Source: Glycine soja
Lineage: Eukaryota > Streptophyta > Magnoliopsida > Fabales > Fabaceae
Reading direction: 5' to 3'
DNA length: 64,000 nt
Assembly (NCBI RefSeq): GCF_004193775.1
Contig: NC_041003.1
Location: forward strand, 22,320,790-22,384,789
A program made the translations under genes and the position numbers. The notes under the pieces were generated by a model. It worked only from the letters and a program-made list of their open reading frames with translations. It did not search any database and was not told the origin of the DNA. This document shows positions 45,404 to 58,719 of this stretch, in pieces. Every line of letters begins with the position of its first letter. Position 1 is the stretch's first letter.

Positions 45404-45760
45404 CCTCACAAAATATATGTATGCGTGTTTAGGTAGTGAAAAATACCTTAGATATGCATGTATGTAATTTAGGTAGCAAACAACTACCTCACAAAATATA
45501 TATGTATGTTTAGGTAGCAAGATACCTTAGATATGCATGTTTGTAGCAAAAAGATACCTCACAAAATATATATATGTATGTTTAGGTAGCAAGATACCTT
45601 GGATATGCATGTATATAGCAAAAATACCTCACAAAAATATACACATGTTTAGGTAGCAAAATACCTCATGAAAAAAAAAGGGAAAAAAAAAACAAAAACA
45701 AACAAGAAAAAGAAATAAACAAATAAAAAAAAGGAAAAAGAGAGAAAAAAGAAAAATAAG
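45404..45760 (+). repeat. AT-rich tandem repeats and A-rich tract (element 2)
   Basis: Four to five CCTCACAAAATATA / TATGTTTAGGTAG units, then an A-rich tract from 45670. Confidence 0.75.
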
Positions 45761-47342
45761 TTGTCTAGCTAAAAAACCAACATGCTTTTGAAAAGAGATG
45801 ACTTCCAACTTTTCTTTAAAGAAAAATTCACTGATCATAACTAGTTTTTGAAAAAATGTGTATACACCTGAAGGGTGAATGCTGTGAAAATTTTCCCGGA
45901 CGCCCAAAATGGACTCAGATGAATGCACAAATGGATAAAAGAACATATTTTGGAAACATTGGGTTGACTAAAAGAGAGGAAATGAATCCTGAGCCCTAGC
46001 ATCACATGACCATAAAAATTTGACACTTGAGTGTCCACATAGGTGCATGCATGACCAGTTTTGCATAAAATTTCCAAATCATCACTTTCGCATTTGTGTC
46101 ATGGAAATAATGTGGGGCATCCCTTTTATCCTTGAACCAAACCAAACCCTGACATGTAATCCTTACCCTCGGAAGCACAAAAAGGAGAAGAAAAATTTCC
46201 AATCAAAGAGAAAGCAAAAAAAGGAGAAAAGGAAAATTTCCAATCAAAGGAAAAAAGAAAAGAAAGAAAATTCCCAATCAAAGAATGGGAGAAAGAAAAA
46301 AAGAGAAATAAAAAAGAAGAAAGTCCCCGATCAAAGAAAACAGAAGAAATATGCAGAAAGGTCTTTGGACCGGACAATATCTGAACAATACAGAATTGTC
46401 ACCAAATGAACAAAAAGAAAGAAAAGGAAACCATGACCTAAAAGTGGTCTTCTCCCTTTGATTACCAACCAAAATCCTGTGCGCTAGCGACTTTTTCGCT
46501 CCGCACTAAACAAAAACAGAAAAGGAAAAAGCCAACCAAAAATCAAAAGCCAAAAACACACAAAAACCGAAAAACCCATCAAAAGAACCCGTTTCCAAGG
46601 AAAGTCTTATTGATCCATGATCACGCATGTAATTTTTGATTTGATAGGAAATAAATTGCAAAATCAAGTCATGACATATCTATGGTTCGGAATTAGGATG
46701 AAACACTTACCTGTGCGAGATTGATACACTTTGAGTGATTTTCTTCTATTTTGTCGAACCCAGTGTTTCCTCTAAATGGTCATTTAGAAATGAAATGCTA
46801 AACATCCAAAATCTCATTTATGGTTATGGGGGATTTCATCAACATACTCTCCTTCCCCAGTGGACGCATTGTTTTTCACTCAAAAAAGCATATGCCGCTC
46901 TAATCAGTTGGAATATTTGTCTCTTTGCTAAAGCATGTTTGTATTTTAGTGGAGAAAACACCGAGACTTTTTCAAGTCTCACAAGTTATCCAAAACTACG
47001 TAGGTCTGAGTTCCTCATTGGAGGATACGTAGGAGCAAGAGCCTTGCTTTTGTCGACCACACCACCTTTTGCTGTCATGACCAAAGAGCTGGTAACCCGC
47101 GGAGACACCTTACGGTTATCCGCACCTCGTCATTCAGTGACCCCAAGTGTGATTGATGAGCAAAGGCCAGTGTGGTCATTTGCACCCTTTCCGGAGATGT
47201 CAACATCTTCCGGTCGAGACTTTTTCAAGTCTCACAAGTTATCTAGAACTACGTAGGTCCGAGTTCCTCATTGGAGGATACGTAGGAGCAAGAGCGTTGC
47301 TTTTGTCGGCCGCCCCACAAGATCTGTCATACTGACCCTAAG
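45761..47342 (+). repeat. spacer, purine-rich repeats and CTACGTAG modules (element 2)
   Basis: Purine-rich units lie at 46165-46350. CTACGTAG modules occur twice (46996-47060 and 47250-47320), one more than in element 1, separated by a GACTTTTTCAAGTCTCACAA duplication (46962 and 47218). No gene. Confidence 0.6.
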
Positions 47343-48590
47343 GTCATGTGACATGCGGAGACAAAATTTGGTCATTCTGCACCCCTTTGCCATTCAGACA
47401 CAGCCGTGTCCGATGGCGCGCAGAGACAAAAATTGGTCATTCTGCACCCTTTGTCATCCAGAGGCGGCGGGCCCGATGACATGCGAAGACAAAATTTGGT
47501 CATTCCGCACCCCTTTGCCATTCAGACACAGTCGTGTCCGATGGCACGCAGAGACAAAATTTGGTCATTCTGCACCCTTTGTCATCCAGAGGCGGCGGGC
47601 CCAATGACATGCGGAGACAAAATTTGGTCATTCCACACCCCTTTGCCATTCAGACACAACCGTGTCCGATGGCGCGCAGAGACAAAAATTGGTCATTCTG
47701 CACCCTTTGTCATCCAGAGGCGGCGGGCCCGATGACATGCGCAGACAAAATTTGGTCATTCCGCACCCCTTTGCCATTCAGACACAGTCGTGTCCGATGG
47801 CACGCAGAGACAAAATTTGGTCATTCTGCACCCTTTATCATCCAGAGGCGGCGGGCCCGATGACATGCGGAGACAAAATTTGGTCATTCCGCACCCCTTT
47901 GCCATTCAGACACAGCCGTGTCCGATGGCGCGCAGAGACAAAAATTGGTCATTCTGCACCCTTTGTCATCCAGAGGCGGCGGGCCCGATGACATGCGGAG
48001 ACAAAATTTGATCATTCCGCACCCCTTTGCCATTCAGACACAGCCGTGTCCGATGGCGCGCAGAGACAAAAATTGGTCATTCTGCACCCTTTGTCATCCA
48101 GAGGCGACGGGCCCGATGACATGCGGAGACAAAATTTGGTCATTCCGCACCCCTTTGCCATTCAGACACAGTCGTGTCCGATGGCGCGCAGAGACAAAAA
48201 TTGGTCATTCTACACCCTTTTTCATCCAGAGGCGGCGGGCTCGATGACACGCGGAGACAAAATTTGGTCATTCCGCACCCCTTTGCCATTCAGACACAGT
48301 CGTGTCCGATGGCGCGCAGAGACAAAAATTGGTCATTCTGCACCCTTTGTCATCCAGAGGCGGCGGGCCCGATGACATGCGGAGACAAAATTTGGTCATT
48401 TCGCACCCCTTTGCCATTCAGACACAGTCGTGTCCGATGGTACGCAGAGACAAAATTTGGTCATTCCGCACCCCTTTTGCCATTCAGACACAGTCGTGTC
48501 CGATGGCGCGCAGAGACAAAATTTGGTCATTCTGCACCCTTTGTCATCCAGAGGCGGCGGGCCCGATGACACGCGGAGGTTTACATCATC
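47343..48590 (+). repeat. 128-bp tail tandem array (element 2)
   Basis: About nine dimers of two ~64-bp half-units alternate strictly: one with CAGACACAGTCGTGTCCGAT, one with CAGAGGCGGCGGGCCCGATG, each followed by GAGACAAAATTTGGTCATTC. The GACAC-AGTC-GTGTC inverted repeat varies as AGCC/AGTC in its loop. This is the equivalent of the element 1 array with a different higher-order unit. Confidence 0.9.
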
Positions 48591-48866
48591 TTCCGCACTC
48601 ACAAGATCTGTCATACTGACTTTTGAGTCACGCTGACAGGCGGAAATACCCGAGTGGTTATCCGTATAAACATTCTTTTGCTATCTGTAAGACAGAACGC
48701 TTGATAGCATGCAGAGACTGACGTCGTCTTATGCACCTTTTGTTCCCTCGGGAACAACAAGTCATTTGCATGTGGAGATTTTATGGTCACCCGCGACTCT
48801 CGTCAAATCGAGAGGAACGAAATTAGTGTCTTATCTTTACTTTCCTTTTATCTCCAATAAAAGACA
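48591..48866 (+). other. pre-LTR tail of element 2
   Basis: Homologous to 19319-19854 but without the LTR-like duplications; CTCTCGTCAAATCGAGAG hairpin near 48797. Confidence 0.6.
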
Positions 48867-48878
48867 AGTAAAGAGGGG
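48867..48878 (+). other. polypurine tract of element 2
   Basis: AGTAAAGAGGGG, directly before CAAC and the 3' LTR. Confidence 0.75.
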
Positions 48879-48882
48879 CAAC

Positions 48883-50553
48883 TGTCATACCCTAATTTCG
48901 TCCGGGGACCTTTGCTTGATGACATGCGACTTTTCTTTGGTCCTTGTGAGGTGCTTGGCACCCATCATTAGGCAATTTGTGAAATTCCAGGACATGCCGG
49001 AAAACCAAAAAAATATTGATGCACAATCCGTAAGTTTCCGTGACACACCGGAAATCAAATGGAGGCATCGTTGCATAATTAAGTGAGGTTCCGTAACATT
49101 CCGTAAGTCAAAAAGGGGATGATTATGTAATCCGCAAGGTTCCGTAACATTACGGAAAGAAAACAAGTATCGTTGCGAAATTCGTAAGTTTCCGTAACTT
49201 TACGAAAAAAGAATCACCAAAAAAAGCAGAGGGGGGTGTACTTAGTAAAAATGGGGGTGCAAATAGCACCCAGGCCCACTTGGGCCCTCCAGAAGATTCC
49301 TCCAGAAGGCTGTTGCTTCTGGAGGAAGCAACCTGGCTCGCCTGGGCGAGCTGAGCTCGCCTGGGCGAGCTTGGCGGCAAGCATCTCCCCTATTTTGCTA
49401 TAAATAGGGGAGGAAGTGAAGAAGAAAAGGGTTCAGCCCCTTAGGCACTTCTTTCTCTTTCGAATTTGCTTGGAAAAATTGTTTCCGTGAAAAAAATCTA
49501 AGCCGAGGCGCTTCCGAAACGTTTCCGTAACGTTTTCCGTGAAGAATTTCGCAAAGGTTTCAACCGTTCTATGACGTTCTTCATTCGTTCTTCATCGTTC
49601 TTCGATCTTCAACGGGTAAGTACCTCGAACCAAGCTTTTCGATTCATTCTATGTACCCGTGGTGGTCCACATTGTGTTTCGTGTATTTTTATTCTCGTTT
49701 CATTTACTTTTTATACCCCCTTTTGACGTGCTTAAGCCATTTTATTTAAGTCATTTCTCGCTTAACCTAAAAATAAAATAAATTTTCACCGATCGTTTGA
49801 ATTGTATTATCCGTTAACTTCGGTTAAAATAAATTCCGACCGTTCGGTCGTGCCGTAACCACGTTGGAAATAAAAAAAGAGGTAAAAAATAATATAATAA
49901 TAAAAAATATACCTTTTAGTAAAATAAAGCGGAAAATCAATCGGACGTTTTCTCTTTGGGATTTCTCATTCTTGATTGAATTGACTAATAACTAAGGTGA
50001 AACTAAGGCTAAAATCAAACTCGCCTAGTCAAGCTCGTCCACAAAAATAGGTTTTTGAAGTTTGTCATTTCAATTTCTCACTAAGTAAAATGGATCATTT
50101 TCAAGGTCCAATGCCTTAAAATGATCACCTCTCAAAGTAAAAAAGAATCACTTGATAAAGAAAGAACTACGTAGGTCTGATTTCCTCATCGCAATTGAGG
50201 AATACGTAGGAGCAAAGGGAAACACCCTTGTCGACCACAAAAAGAAAAAAATATAAAAAGGGTATAAAGGATATAAAAACATAAAAAGGGAACATAAAAA
50301 ATCAAAGTCATGTTTGCACATTCGATTAAAGGCTGTCGTCCCTTGGGACGGACGTGTGGGGTGCTAATACCTTCCGCGTGCGTAAATACAACTCCCGAAC
50401 CTTTCACTTAAAAGTTCGTAGATCGCGTCTTTTCCGCTTTTTCCGACGTTTTCCTCAAATAAACGTTGGTGGCGACTCCGCGCGTATTCCTTTCGTGGAA
50501 GACGCATTCCGCGAGTCACGCGTCGCCCTCCCGCCGAAGGGTAGGTTGCGACA
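48883..50553 (+). repeat. 3' LTR of element 2
   Basis: 1671 bp; TATAAATAG at 49399-49407; followed by TACAC. Confidence 0.9.
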
Positions 50554-50558
50554 TACAC

Positions 50559-51070
50559 TCAATAGTTTTTTTTCACTCGTGTTTCACTCTTTGGCTCTTT
50601 CCCTCTAATAGTCTCACCACTCTTGCCATTTACCACTCCACTTCTCCTCATGAGCTCTTAAGTAAGAACCTTTGGGGTTTTTTATACACAATAAGACACA
50701 ACAAGGGATCAATGAGAACTTTTGTGAATAAGAACAAACAAAGGACAAGGAACGAGGGATTTAACAAAAGTGTTGGTTTTTAAGGAGAAAAAACTAAAGG
50801 AAGTGATAAGAATCCTAAAACTTCCCAAATACAGGAACATATGACCAGGAGTAGGACCAAACAGTCAGTGGATACCCTCCAACAAATGGTAGCAGACATA
50901 CTTATCAAGGCCTAAGTGGAGAAGGATGAAGGCCCAGAGGTAGAGGCACTACTAAGAAAATTAATTGTTGCTGAAGACCCAGACTAATTTGAAGGCCCAT
51001 GCCCAATATTTTCTATTTTTTATTTATAATTTGTTTTCATTGTAATTTTTGCCCAAATTGTTTTAATGGC
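50559..51070. other. interrupted older sequence with a short plus-strand remnant
   Basis: Continuous with 34232 before element 2 arrived. It holds a 49-codon plus-strand frame (50841-50987, MTRSRTKQSVDTLQQMVADI) with a stop at codon 25, of a kind seen in gypsy polyprotein remnants. That frame is opposite in strand to the gag at 33052, so the region is itself composite. It is cut at 51070 by element 3. Confidence 0.5.
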
Positions 51071-52722
51071 TGTCATACCCTAATTTCGTCCGGGGACCTT
51101 TGCTTGATGACATGCGACTTTTTTTTGGTCCTTGTGACGTGCTTGGCACCCATCATTAGGCAATTTGTGAAATTCTGGGACATGCCGAAAAAGAAAAGAA
51201 AAATTGATGCGCAATCCGTAAGGTTCCGTGACACACCGGAAATCAAATGGAAGCATCATTGCACGATTAGTGAGGTTTCGTAACATTCCGTAAGTCAAAA
51301 AGGGGATGATTATGTAATCCACAAGGTTCCGTAACATTACGGAAAGAAAACAAGTATCGTTACGAAATTCGTAAGTTTCCGTAACTTTACGAAAAAAGAA
51401 TTACCAAAAAAAGGCAGGGGGGTGTACTTAGTAAAAATGGGGGTCCAAATAGCAACCAGGCCCACTTGGGCCCTCCAGAAGATTCTTCCAGAAGGCTGTT
51501 GCTTCTGGAGGAAGCAACCCTGCTCGCCTGGGCGAGCTGAGTGGCAAGCTTCTCCCCCAATTTTCTATAAATAGGGGGAGAAGTGAAGTGAAAAAGGGTT
51601 CAGCCCTTTAGGCACTTCTCTCTCTTTCGAATTTGCTTGGAAAAATTTTTTCCTTGAAGAAAATCTAAGCCGAGGCGCTTCCGAAACGTTTCCGTAACGT
51701 TTCTGTGAGGAATTTCGCGAAGGTTTCGATCGTTCTTCGACGTTCTTCATTCGTTCTTCATCATTTTTCGATACTCAACGGGTAAGTACCTCGAACCAAG
51801 CTTTTCGATTCATTCTATGTACCCGTGGTGGTCCACATTGTGTTTCGTGTATTTTTATTCTCGTTTCATTTACTTTTTATACCCCCTTTTGACGTGCTTA
51901 AGCCATTTTATTTAAGTCATTTCTCGCTTAACCTAAAAATAAAATAAATTTCCACCGATCGTTTGAATTGTATTATTCGTTAACTTCGGTTAAAATGAAT
52001 TCCGACCGTTCGGTCGTGCCGTAACCACGTTGGAAATCAAAAAAAGAGGTATAATAATAATATCATAATAATAAAAGACGTCTTTTAGTAAAATAAAGCG
52101 GAAAATCAATCGGACGTTTTCTCTTTGGGATTTCTCATTCTTAATTGAATTGACTAATAACTAAAGTGAAACTAAGGCTAAAATCAACTCGCCTAGTCAA
52201 GCTCGTCCATAAAAAATAGTTTTTTTTGAAGTTTGTCATTTCAATTTCTTACTAAGTAAAATGGATCATTTTCAAGGTCCAAACGCCTTAAAATGATCAC
52301 CTTTTAAATAAAAAAATCACTTGATAAGAAAAAACTATGTAGGTCTGATTTCCTCATCACAATTGAGGAATACGTAGGAGCAAAGGGAAATACCCTTGTC
52401 GACCACAAAAAGAAGAAAAATATAAAAAGGGTATAAAGAATATAAAGACATAAAAAGGGAACGTAAAAATCAAAGTCATGTTTGCACATTCGATTAAAAG
52501 GCTGCCGTCCCTTGGAACGGACATGTGGGGTGCTAATACCTTCCCCGTGCGTAAATACAACTCCCGAGCCTTTCACTTAAAAGTTCGTAGATCGCGTCTT
52601 TTCCGGTTTTTCCGACGTTTTCCTCAAATAAACGTTGGTGGCGACTCCGCGCGTATTCCTTTCGTCGAACACGCATCCCGCGAGTCTCGCGTCGCCCTCC
52701 CGCCGAAGGGTAGGTTGCGACA
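51071..52722 (+). repeat. 5' LTR of element 3
   Basis: 1652 bp, TGTCATACCC...TTGCGACA; TATAAATAG at 51566-51574; GGGTAAGT at 51780-51787; a single CTCGCCTGGGCGAGCT palindrome. Confidence 0.9.
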
Positions 52723-52724
52723 GT

Positions 52725-52743
52725 TGGCGACTCCACTGGGGAC
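52725..52743 (+). other. primer-binding site of element 3
   Basis: TGGCGACTCCACTGGGGAC, as in elements 1 and 2. Confidence 0.85.
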
Positions 52744-53596
52744 TATTTTTAGAGAGTTAGGCCATTTAATCTTGTGCAATGTTTTATCATGACTTTCTCC
52801 TTTGTTGGTTTCCTTTTATTTTTTATGTTCTTGTGTATATAAACTCTTTCTTGCTTTTAGTGCGTTTTAAAATGTATGCATGAGGTAAATATTTATTCAT
52901 TTGATGCACACAAACACCAACACTATTTGCACACACTGTGAGTTGAAAAATGGCCCTATACCCGGGTTCGTGGGAACATAAGGAGTAGAGGTGAATCTGT
53001 GATCATGCTAGGTCTCCGACTTGCTTGATTACAGTGAACCCTCATCTAGAGTTTTTCTCTTTGAAAACATATTGTTGCTAGTAGTCCCTACTGCTGCTGT
53101 ATGTTCTTCGAAGGGGATGATACCTCTAGAAACCATCAAGAGAGATATGACTACCTTGGGGGTTATCACTAAAAGCCTAGTTAGCTCTCTCCCTTATAGG
53201 TCCCTTAAATAGGGGCACGGAGCAAACACACTGCGTGCCATTTTTTCACACTGCCATGCATAAGTATCATATACCCTTTTGCTTATATTCAGTAAGTATT
53301 GTCATACTATGTACATTCCCGTGTTGCGCCTTTCGCATATGCATCATGCGTGGGTTTTGTCTTTGATCCCCTCTGTAAACAAACCAACGAAGGGTCCATG
53401 TCACCGTTTTAAATACATATGTTGGGGAACTTTGCTACCCCTAGACGTTGTATCTAAGAAGGAGACAGTTTCTCGGGCTCCGGTATTCGTAAATTGCATC
53501 TGTGTCATATGCATTTCTTCATGCATTCATCCATTCCACCCATGATAGATGTCAGAGTTTTGATTCGCACTAGATTTTATTTTACTTTAGTAAAAC
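52744..53596 (+). other. untranslated leader of element 3
   Basis: Homologous to the other leaders; acceptor-like TTGCTTTTAG ends at 52860. No gene. Confidence 0.6.
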
Positions 53597-55468
53597 ATGG
53601 GATCAAGTCAAAAGCCTTCGCTTAAAAAGAGGTTCTATTAAGTCAAAATCAAGAGCTTAGAGGTCACTAGTTTACGAGAGTTGGGGCAATTAATGGGTCA
53701 ACTTCAACGACAAGCCTTCCGCAAAGCCTATGGTAAGATTTGGGACCTAGCTAGGGTAGAAGTCTCCATGGAACCGATTGCATCCCTTTCCCAGTATTAT
53801 GACCAGCCCCTAAGGTGCTTCACATTTGAGGACTTCCAGCTAGTGCCGACTGTGAAAGAGTTTGAAGAAATCCTGGGATGCCCACTAGGAGGAAGGAAGC
53901 CATATCTTTTCTCTGGGTTCTATCCCTCCACGACAAGAGTTGCCAAGGTAGTGAAAATCTCAGCACAAGAGTTGGACCGTGTAAAGCAAAATAGAAATGG
54001 AGTAGTCGGAGTACCAAGGAAGTGTTTGGAGGAAAGGGCAAAGGCCTTGGCAAAATCAAGGCGAATGGGCTTCTTTTATTGACATCTTGGCGCTTTTGAT
54101 CTTTGGAGGTGTCCTCTTTCCAAATATGGAAGGGTTAGTGGACCTAGCAGCGATTGACGCTTTCCTCGCCTTTCATCATGGCAAGGAAAGCCCGGTCGTC
54201 GCCATTTTGGCCATGCATGACACGTTTGACCAGAGATGTGAAAAGAGCGGCGCAAGAATTGTTTGTTGTACACCGGCTCTCTATGTGTGGCTGGTTTCGC
54301 ACCTTTTTCTCCAAGAAGGTAGGCTTGTCTATCCGCTACAAGGTCACCGCTCGTGCGTCGAAAAAAGAAAGACGAATTGGGACCAACTCTTGGTTAGCAT
54401 AGAGGGGCGTCTGTTAATTGGTTCCCTCGCTAGAAGGAAGGAAGAATCAGGATTCTATCTTCATGCGAAGGATTTCCAAATGTTCCCTTAATGGGAACAA
54501 GGGGTTGTATAAATTATATTCCTGTCCTCGCCATAAGACAGCTTGGCTACCCCATGAGAGGAGCGCCATTAGACGAAAGCATCACGCCTTTCATTACACG
54601 GGGTTTCAGTGACCCCAATGCAAAGGTACTCCAAGGAGTTCGCAAGGCATGTGATGCGGTGTGAAGAAAGGACAGAGAGCTTAGGGGAAGCAGTAATGGG
54701 ATCATCGGCGGCTATCATAAGTGGCTGAGAGTCCAGACACAAGGATTGGATTGGCTCCCAAATCTAAAGACTGTGAGAGACGATGAGGTTAAAGCTTCGG
54801 AAGAAAGTGATGAGGTACAAGCCCTAAAGGCAGAGCTTGAAAGAGCCCGGGTAGTCAAAGAGAAGTTCAAGTCCATAGCCATCAAAGTCTGAAGAGAGTA
54901 TGATGAACTAAGGGACGTCAATATGGCCACCGCTGAAGCCTTGGAACGAGAAACCAAGAAGGCCCGAAAGGAAGAACACAACCAAAACAAAGTTTTGAGG
55001 GGCTTTATAGGGCAGCAATAGTGAGCTCAAGCTCCGAAGAGGTGAAAGGAATCATCACGGGTCAAAGGCATGATCTTGAGGGATGAGCTAAAGGCTTGCC
55101 TTAGGTCGAAAAGAAATTTGTCCCAACAGTTAAGCGAGACTGAAGGGGATATGTGGGCCATCATCGATGAGTGCAAAGAGAAGCTAAATCTAGCGGCGAC
55201 TCATGAGCAAAGGCTAGAGGAGGAGTACGCCAAGATATCAGCAGAAAGGGAAGCAAGGGAAAGGGTAATTGATTCATTGCACCAAGAGGCAACAATGTGG
55301 ATGGACCAACTTGCTCTTACTTTGAACAGGAGTCAAGAACTTCCCCGATTGCTAGCCAAGGCCAAAGCAGTGGCGAACACCTACTCCGCTCCCGAGGAGA
55401 TCCACGGACTTCTCAGCTATTGTCAACATATGATAGACTTAATGGACCATATGATTAGAAACCACTAG
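53597..55468 (+). pseudogene. ORF1, DUF7745-like, broken (element 3)
   Basis: It starts MGSSQKPSLKKRF, then a stop at about codon 15 (53639 region). It keeps the YYDQPLRCFTFEDFQLVP and EEILGCPLGGRKPYLF blocks, a frameshift near 54055-54080, and the stops TGA 54662-54664 and TGA 54890-54892 that element 2 also has. Unlike element 2 it retains the coiled-coil segment near 54930-55140, with a further frameshift near 55005. The conserved C-terminal helix region ends at 55468. Not translatable as a whole. Confidence 0.75.
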
Positions 55469-56658
55469 GAAGTTTGTATTGTCGCTCAGATCTTGACTAG
55501 TTATAACTTTTCGAATAAAATGAGTTTATCCCACGTTTTTACTCCAAAAATCAGTGCGAATCAAGTCACTCCCGCATTTTATCTCTAGCATGCATTGTAT
55601 GTTGGTCTCGTCCTTTGTCACGGGAAGCCGGAAGGTCCATACCACCTTCTTAATTGTACATGCGAGGCACTGCGCCCCCAAATGCGCAAGTAAGAAGAGA
55701 TAATTTTTCGGGCTCTCGTGTCCGTAAAATGCATTCATATCATGCATCGCATAAGCATCTCTTCATAACATCATAATGAACATATCGTTCCTGCATTTGT
55801 CCGTTATCATATTCCAGCCTCACATTTTGCATGAGTCATGGCATCATCATGCATATGCGTTCAACAAACTTTTTGATCTACAAAATTGCATACCATTTGT
55901 TTTCATGTTTGCTCATCCTTGCGTTTTCCTCTACAAAACAAAAGCAAAAAAGGGGAAGCGTGAAACTTCACACTACATTCTTAGTTGCATGTGTTAGGCA
56001 CCATGAGCCAACCATGTTGGGATCATAAACCCATTTCTAAAAAAAAACACACAACAACAAAACAAAATAATTGAACATGGTACCTAATGCATGGTTAACT
56101 AGGAAATGGTGTTTCTTCGGACATCTCAATTTCATAATTACATTTTCCGTACATAAGCTTAAAGTATGCCCGAGTCATTCATCCCTATGAGATGTTGTTA
56201 AAGTATTGGCGATCAGAATTGCCATTCCTTGGATTATAGGGTTGAACCAAGCTCATGCTTTTACAAAAAGGTTCATCAAGTCAAGTTGAAATATGGAAGT
56301 AACCGTCTTGCAAAATTGGGGCAAAAGATGAATCGAGTCACATCACTGCTTTGTCTACTGCCAAACATATTTAGGATTGTTGATGTCCTTGTTACTTCCA
56401 GTTTCACCTTGACAAAGATGTCATGGACCATGTTGAAAATCTAAATTGATTCAACCCCATATCCTGCGTAAAAATTTGCAATACTTCAACTGTACATCAT
56501 TCGCATACATCCATGCTTTTCATTGGTTGCATTGCTCATTGCATTCTTTCCTTGAAAAATAAAATAAAATAAAATAAAATGAACTTAATCATTGTTATCA
56601 AAAAGAAAAGGACACGCTTTACGGCGCCCTTACCGAACTCGTGCTAGAGCTAGAGCAA
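55469..56658 (+). other. ORF1-gag spacer of element 3
   Basis: Homologous to 9440-10600; TGCAT-rich; AAAAT microsatellite near 56558. No gene. Confidence 0.55.
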
Positions 56659-58352
56659 TAGGTGTAGCAGAGGAGGTGCAAGAGAAGATGAAGGCCGACA
56701 TGGAGGCCATGAAAGAGCAAATGGCCTCAATGATGGAGGCCATAATAAGCATGAAAAAGATAAGGGAAGTCGATATGGTTGCAGTTGCCGCTACCAAAGC
56801 TGTTGCTAAGGTGAACCCGATGCCCCCATCTGGCCTCAGCCAAATGAATCATCCAACCTCAAATATGGTAGGCAAAGATTTGGGAAGTACGGGCGGCTCC
56901 CCATTATGCGCAAATTCAAAACAAGCATGTCTTCCCACCATATGGCTGGCCTCCCAACTATACACCACCCAATGTGGCATACATTCCCAATGAGGATGCC
57001 AATAACTCTGCTCCCATACTCAATGAAATGTCTCTCAACCCATGGGGGAGGCACATGAAATTCCCCACCACAATCTAGCCGACTTCGAGCCTTGCCTCGG
57101 ATATGCCACTGAAGGGCAAACAGTTGGTGGTATACCCATGCCAAAAACTTTGGAGGGCCCTCAGTTTCACCCACAACCATAACCCTTGCATTTTGCGGTG
57201 GGAAGAGCCCCTCCTGCTATGGCTGAAAAGGGAAAGGTGGATCATCTAAAGGAAAGGTTCAGGGCCATTGAAGGAGGTGAAGATTATGCCTTTGCTAACC
57301 TGGAAGAGTTGTTCCTAGTACCCAATATCATAACCCCTCCCAAGTTCAAGGTGTTGGACTTTGACAAGTACAAGGGGACTACTTGCCCCAAGAATCATCT
57401 AAAGATGTATTATCGGAAGATGGAGGCATACGCAAAAGATGAGGAATTGCTGATACATTCCTTCCAAGAAAGTCTTACTGGGGTAGCTGTTACCTGGTAC
57501 ACTAACTTGGAACCTTCCCGAGTCCATTCTTGGAAGGACCTAGTTGTTGCCTTCGTTAGGCAGTGTCAGTATAATGTCTTCGGATAGGATGCAACAACAG
57601 AACATGTGCAAAAAGGGGGCACGAATCTTTCAAAAGAATACGCCCAAAGATGGAGAGACTTGGCAGCTCAAGTAACGCCCCCAATAAATAGAGAAAGAGA
57701 TTATCACAATGATAGTAGACATGTTACCAGTGTTCTACTATGGAAAATGGTGGGTTACACACCTTCAAGCTTTGCGGATTTGGACTTCGCCAGCGGAAGG
57801 ATCAAAGCGGGTCTGAAAAGAGGCAAATTTAATCATCCCACTTGGACGAATGAGAAAACTGGGGCAAATGAAGAGGGTGAGAAAGAGGGAGAAACCCATG
57901 CTGTGACTACCATTCCTATACGGTCAAGTTTCCCACCAACCCAACAATGTCATTACTCAGCCAATAACAAACCTCCTCCTTACCCACCACCCAGTTATCC
58001 ACAAAGGCCATCCCTAAATCAACCACAAAGCCTATCTACTGCACTTCCAATGACGAACATCACCTTTAGCACAAACCAAGAGCACCAACCAAGAAATGAA
58101 TTTTGCAAACCTGTAGAATTCACCCCAGTTCCAGTGTCCTATGCTGACTTGCTCCCATATCTACTTGATAATTCAATGGTAGCCATAACCCCAACCAAGG
58201 TTCATCAACCTTTATTTCTCCGAGAATACGACTCGAACGCAACGTGTGCTTGTCACGGAGAAGCCTCGGGGCGTCCCATTGAGCATTATAGGGCTCTGAA
58301 GTGTAAGGTGCGAGGTCTAATTGATGCTGGCTGAAATTTGAGGAGAATCATG
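56659..58352 (+). pseudogene. Tat/Ogre-type gag, degenerate but best-preserved core (element 3)
   Basis: The N-terminal Met/Lys/Glu region (56685-56770) leads into a Pro-rich linker with frameshifts near 56890 and 57000. An open stretch 57186-57587 covers AIEGGEDYAFANLEELFLVP, FDKYKGTTCPKNHLKMYYRK and the ESLTGVAVTWYTNLEPS block. Another frame, 57606-58334, has YAQRWRDLAAQVTPP, the SFADLDFASGRI segment, a Pro-rich region and the Cys/His end (CACHGEASGRPIEHY). A short deletion near 57585 separates them. The 3' third differs from elements 1 and 2, which resemble each other here. Confidence 0.8.
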
Positions 58353-58714
58353 TGTAAATCCTGACATTGACAAGAGATGCCACACAAGAGGCAATTTTGA
58401 AAGCTGTTGTTAGATGTCTCTAATGACTCACCAGGATTTTCAACTTTCACCGGAATTGGGTGCAAGCCATTGGCCTATTTTCTCAAGCGACCTGTGACCA
58501 TTCAATCAGAGGTTACTCGTCTTGCACGTTGGCGGGGCTGCCGTAAAACAACAAATAAAGCTCAAAACAAATAAGTTTCAAAATAAAAATAAAAAAGGGA
58601 GTTCAAAAAGAAAAAAAAAAGCATTTGATTGACTGTGTTTTCAAGACATTCATGTGACCTCATTATATCATTCCGGAAAGTTTGTCTTTTTAAAGAGAAG
58701 TGAGTTATCAAGAA
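58353..58714 (+). other. post-gag noncoding segment (element 3)
   Basis: Homologous to 12353-12711; no gene seen. Confidence 0.5.
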
Positions 58715-58719
58715 TAGGA

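Larger units (their letters stand above)
34233..50553 (+). mobile_element. element 2: complete non-autonomous Ogre-like LTR retrotransposon
   Basis: 16,321 bp, target duplication TACAC (34228-34232 and 50554-50558), LTRs 34233-35871 and 48883-50553. Same internal order as element 1, LTR of a different subtype (about 1.65 kb), no pol. The LTRs differ by two indels of about 14 and 19 bp plus a number of substitutions, so this insertion is clearly older than element 1. It is inserted in the leader of the gypsy gag. Confidence 0.9.

Noticed and set aside
47353..48619. Nested 109-codon frames in the element 2 tail array
   Set aside because: Artefact of the 128-bp dimers.
50841..50987. Independent small gene
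   Set aside because: It contains an in-frame stop at codon 25 and resembles a retroelement polyprotein remnant.
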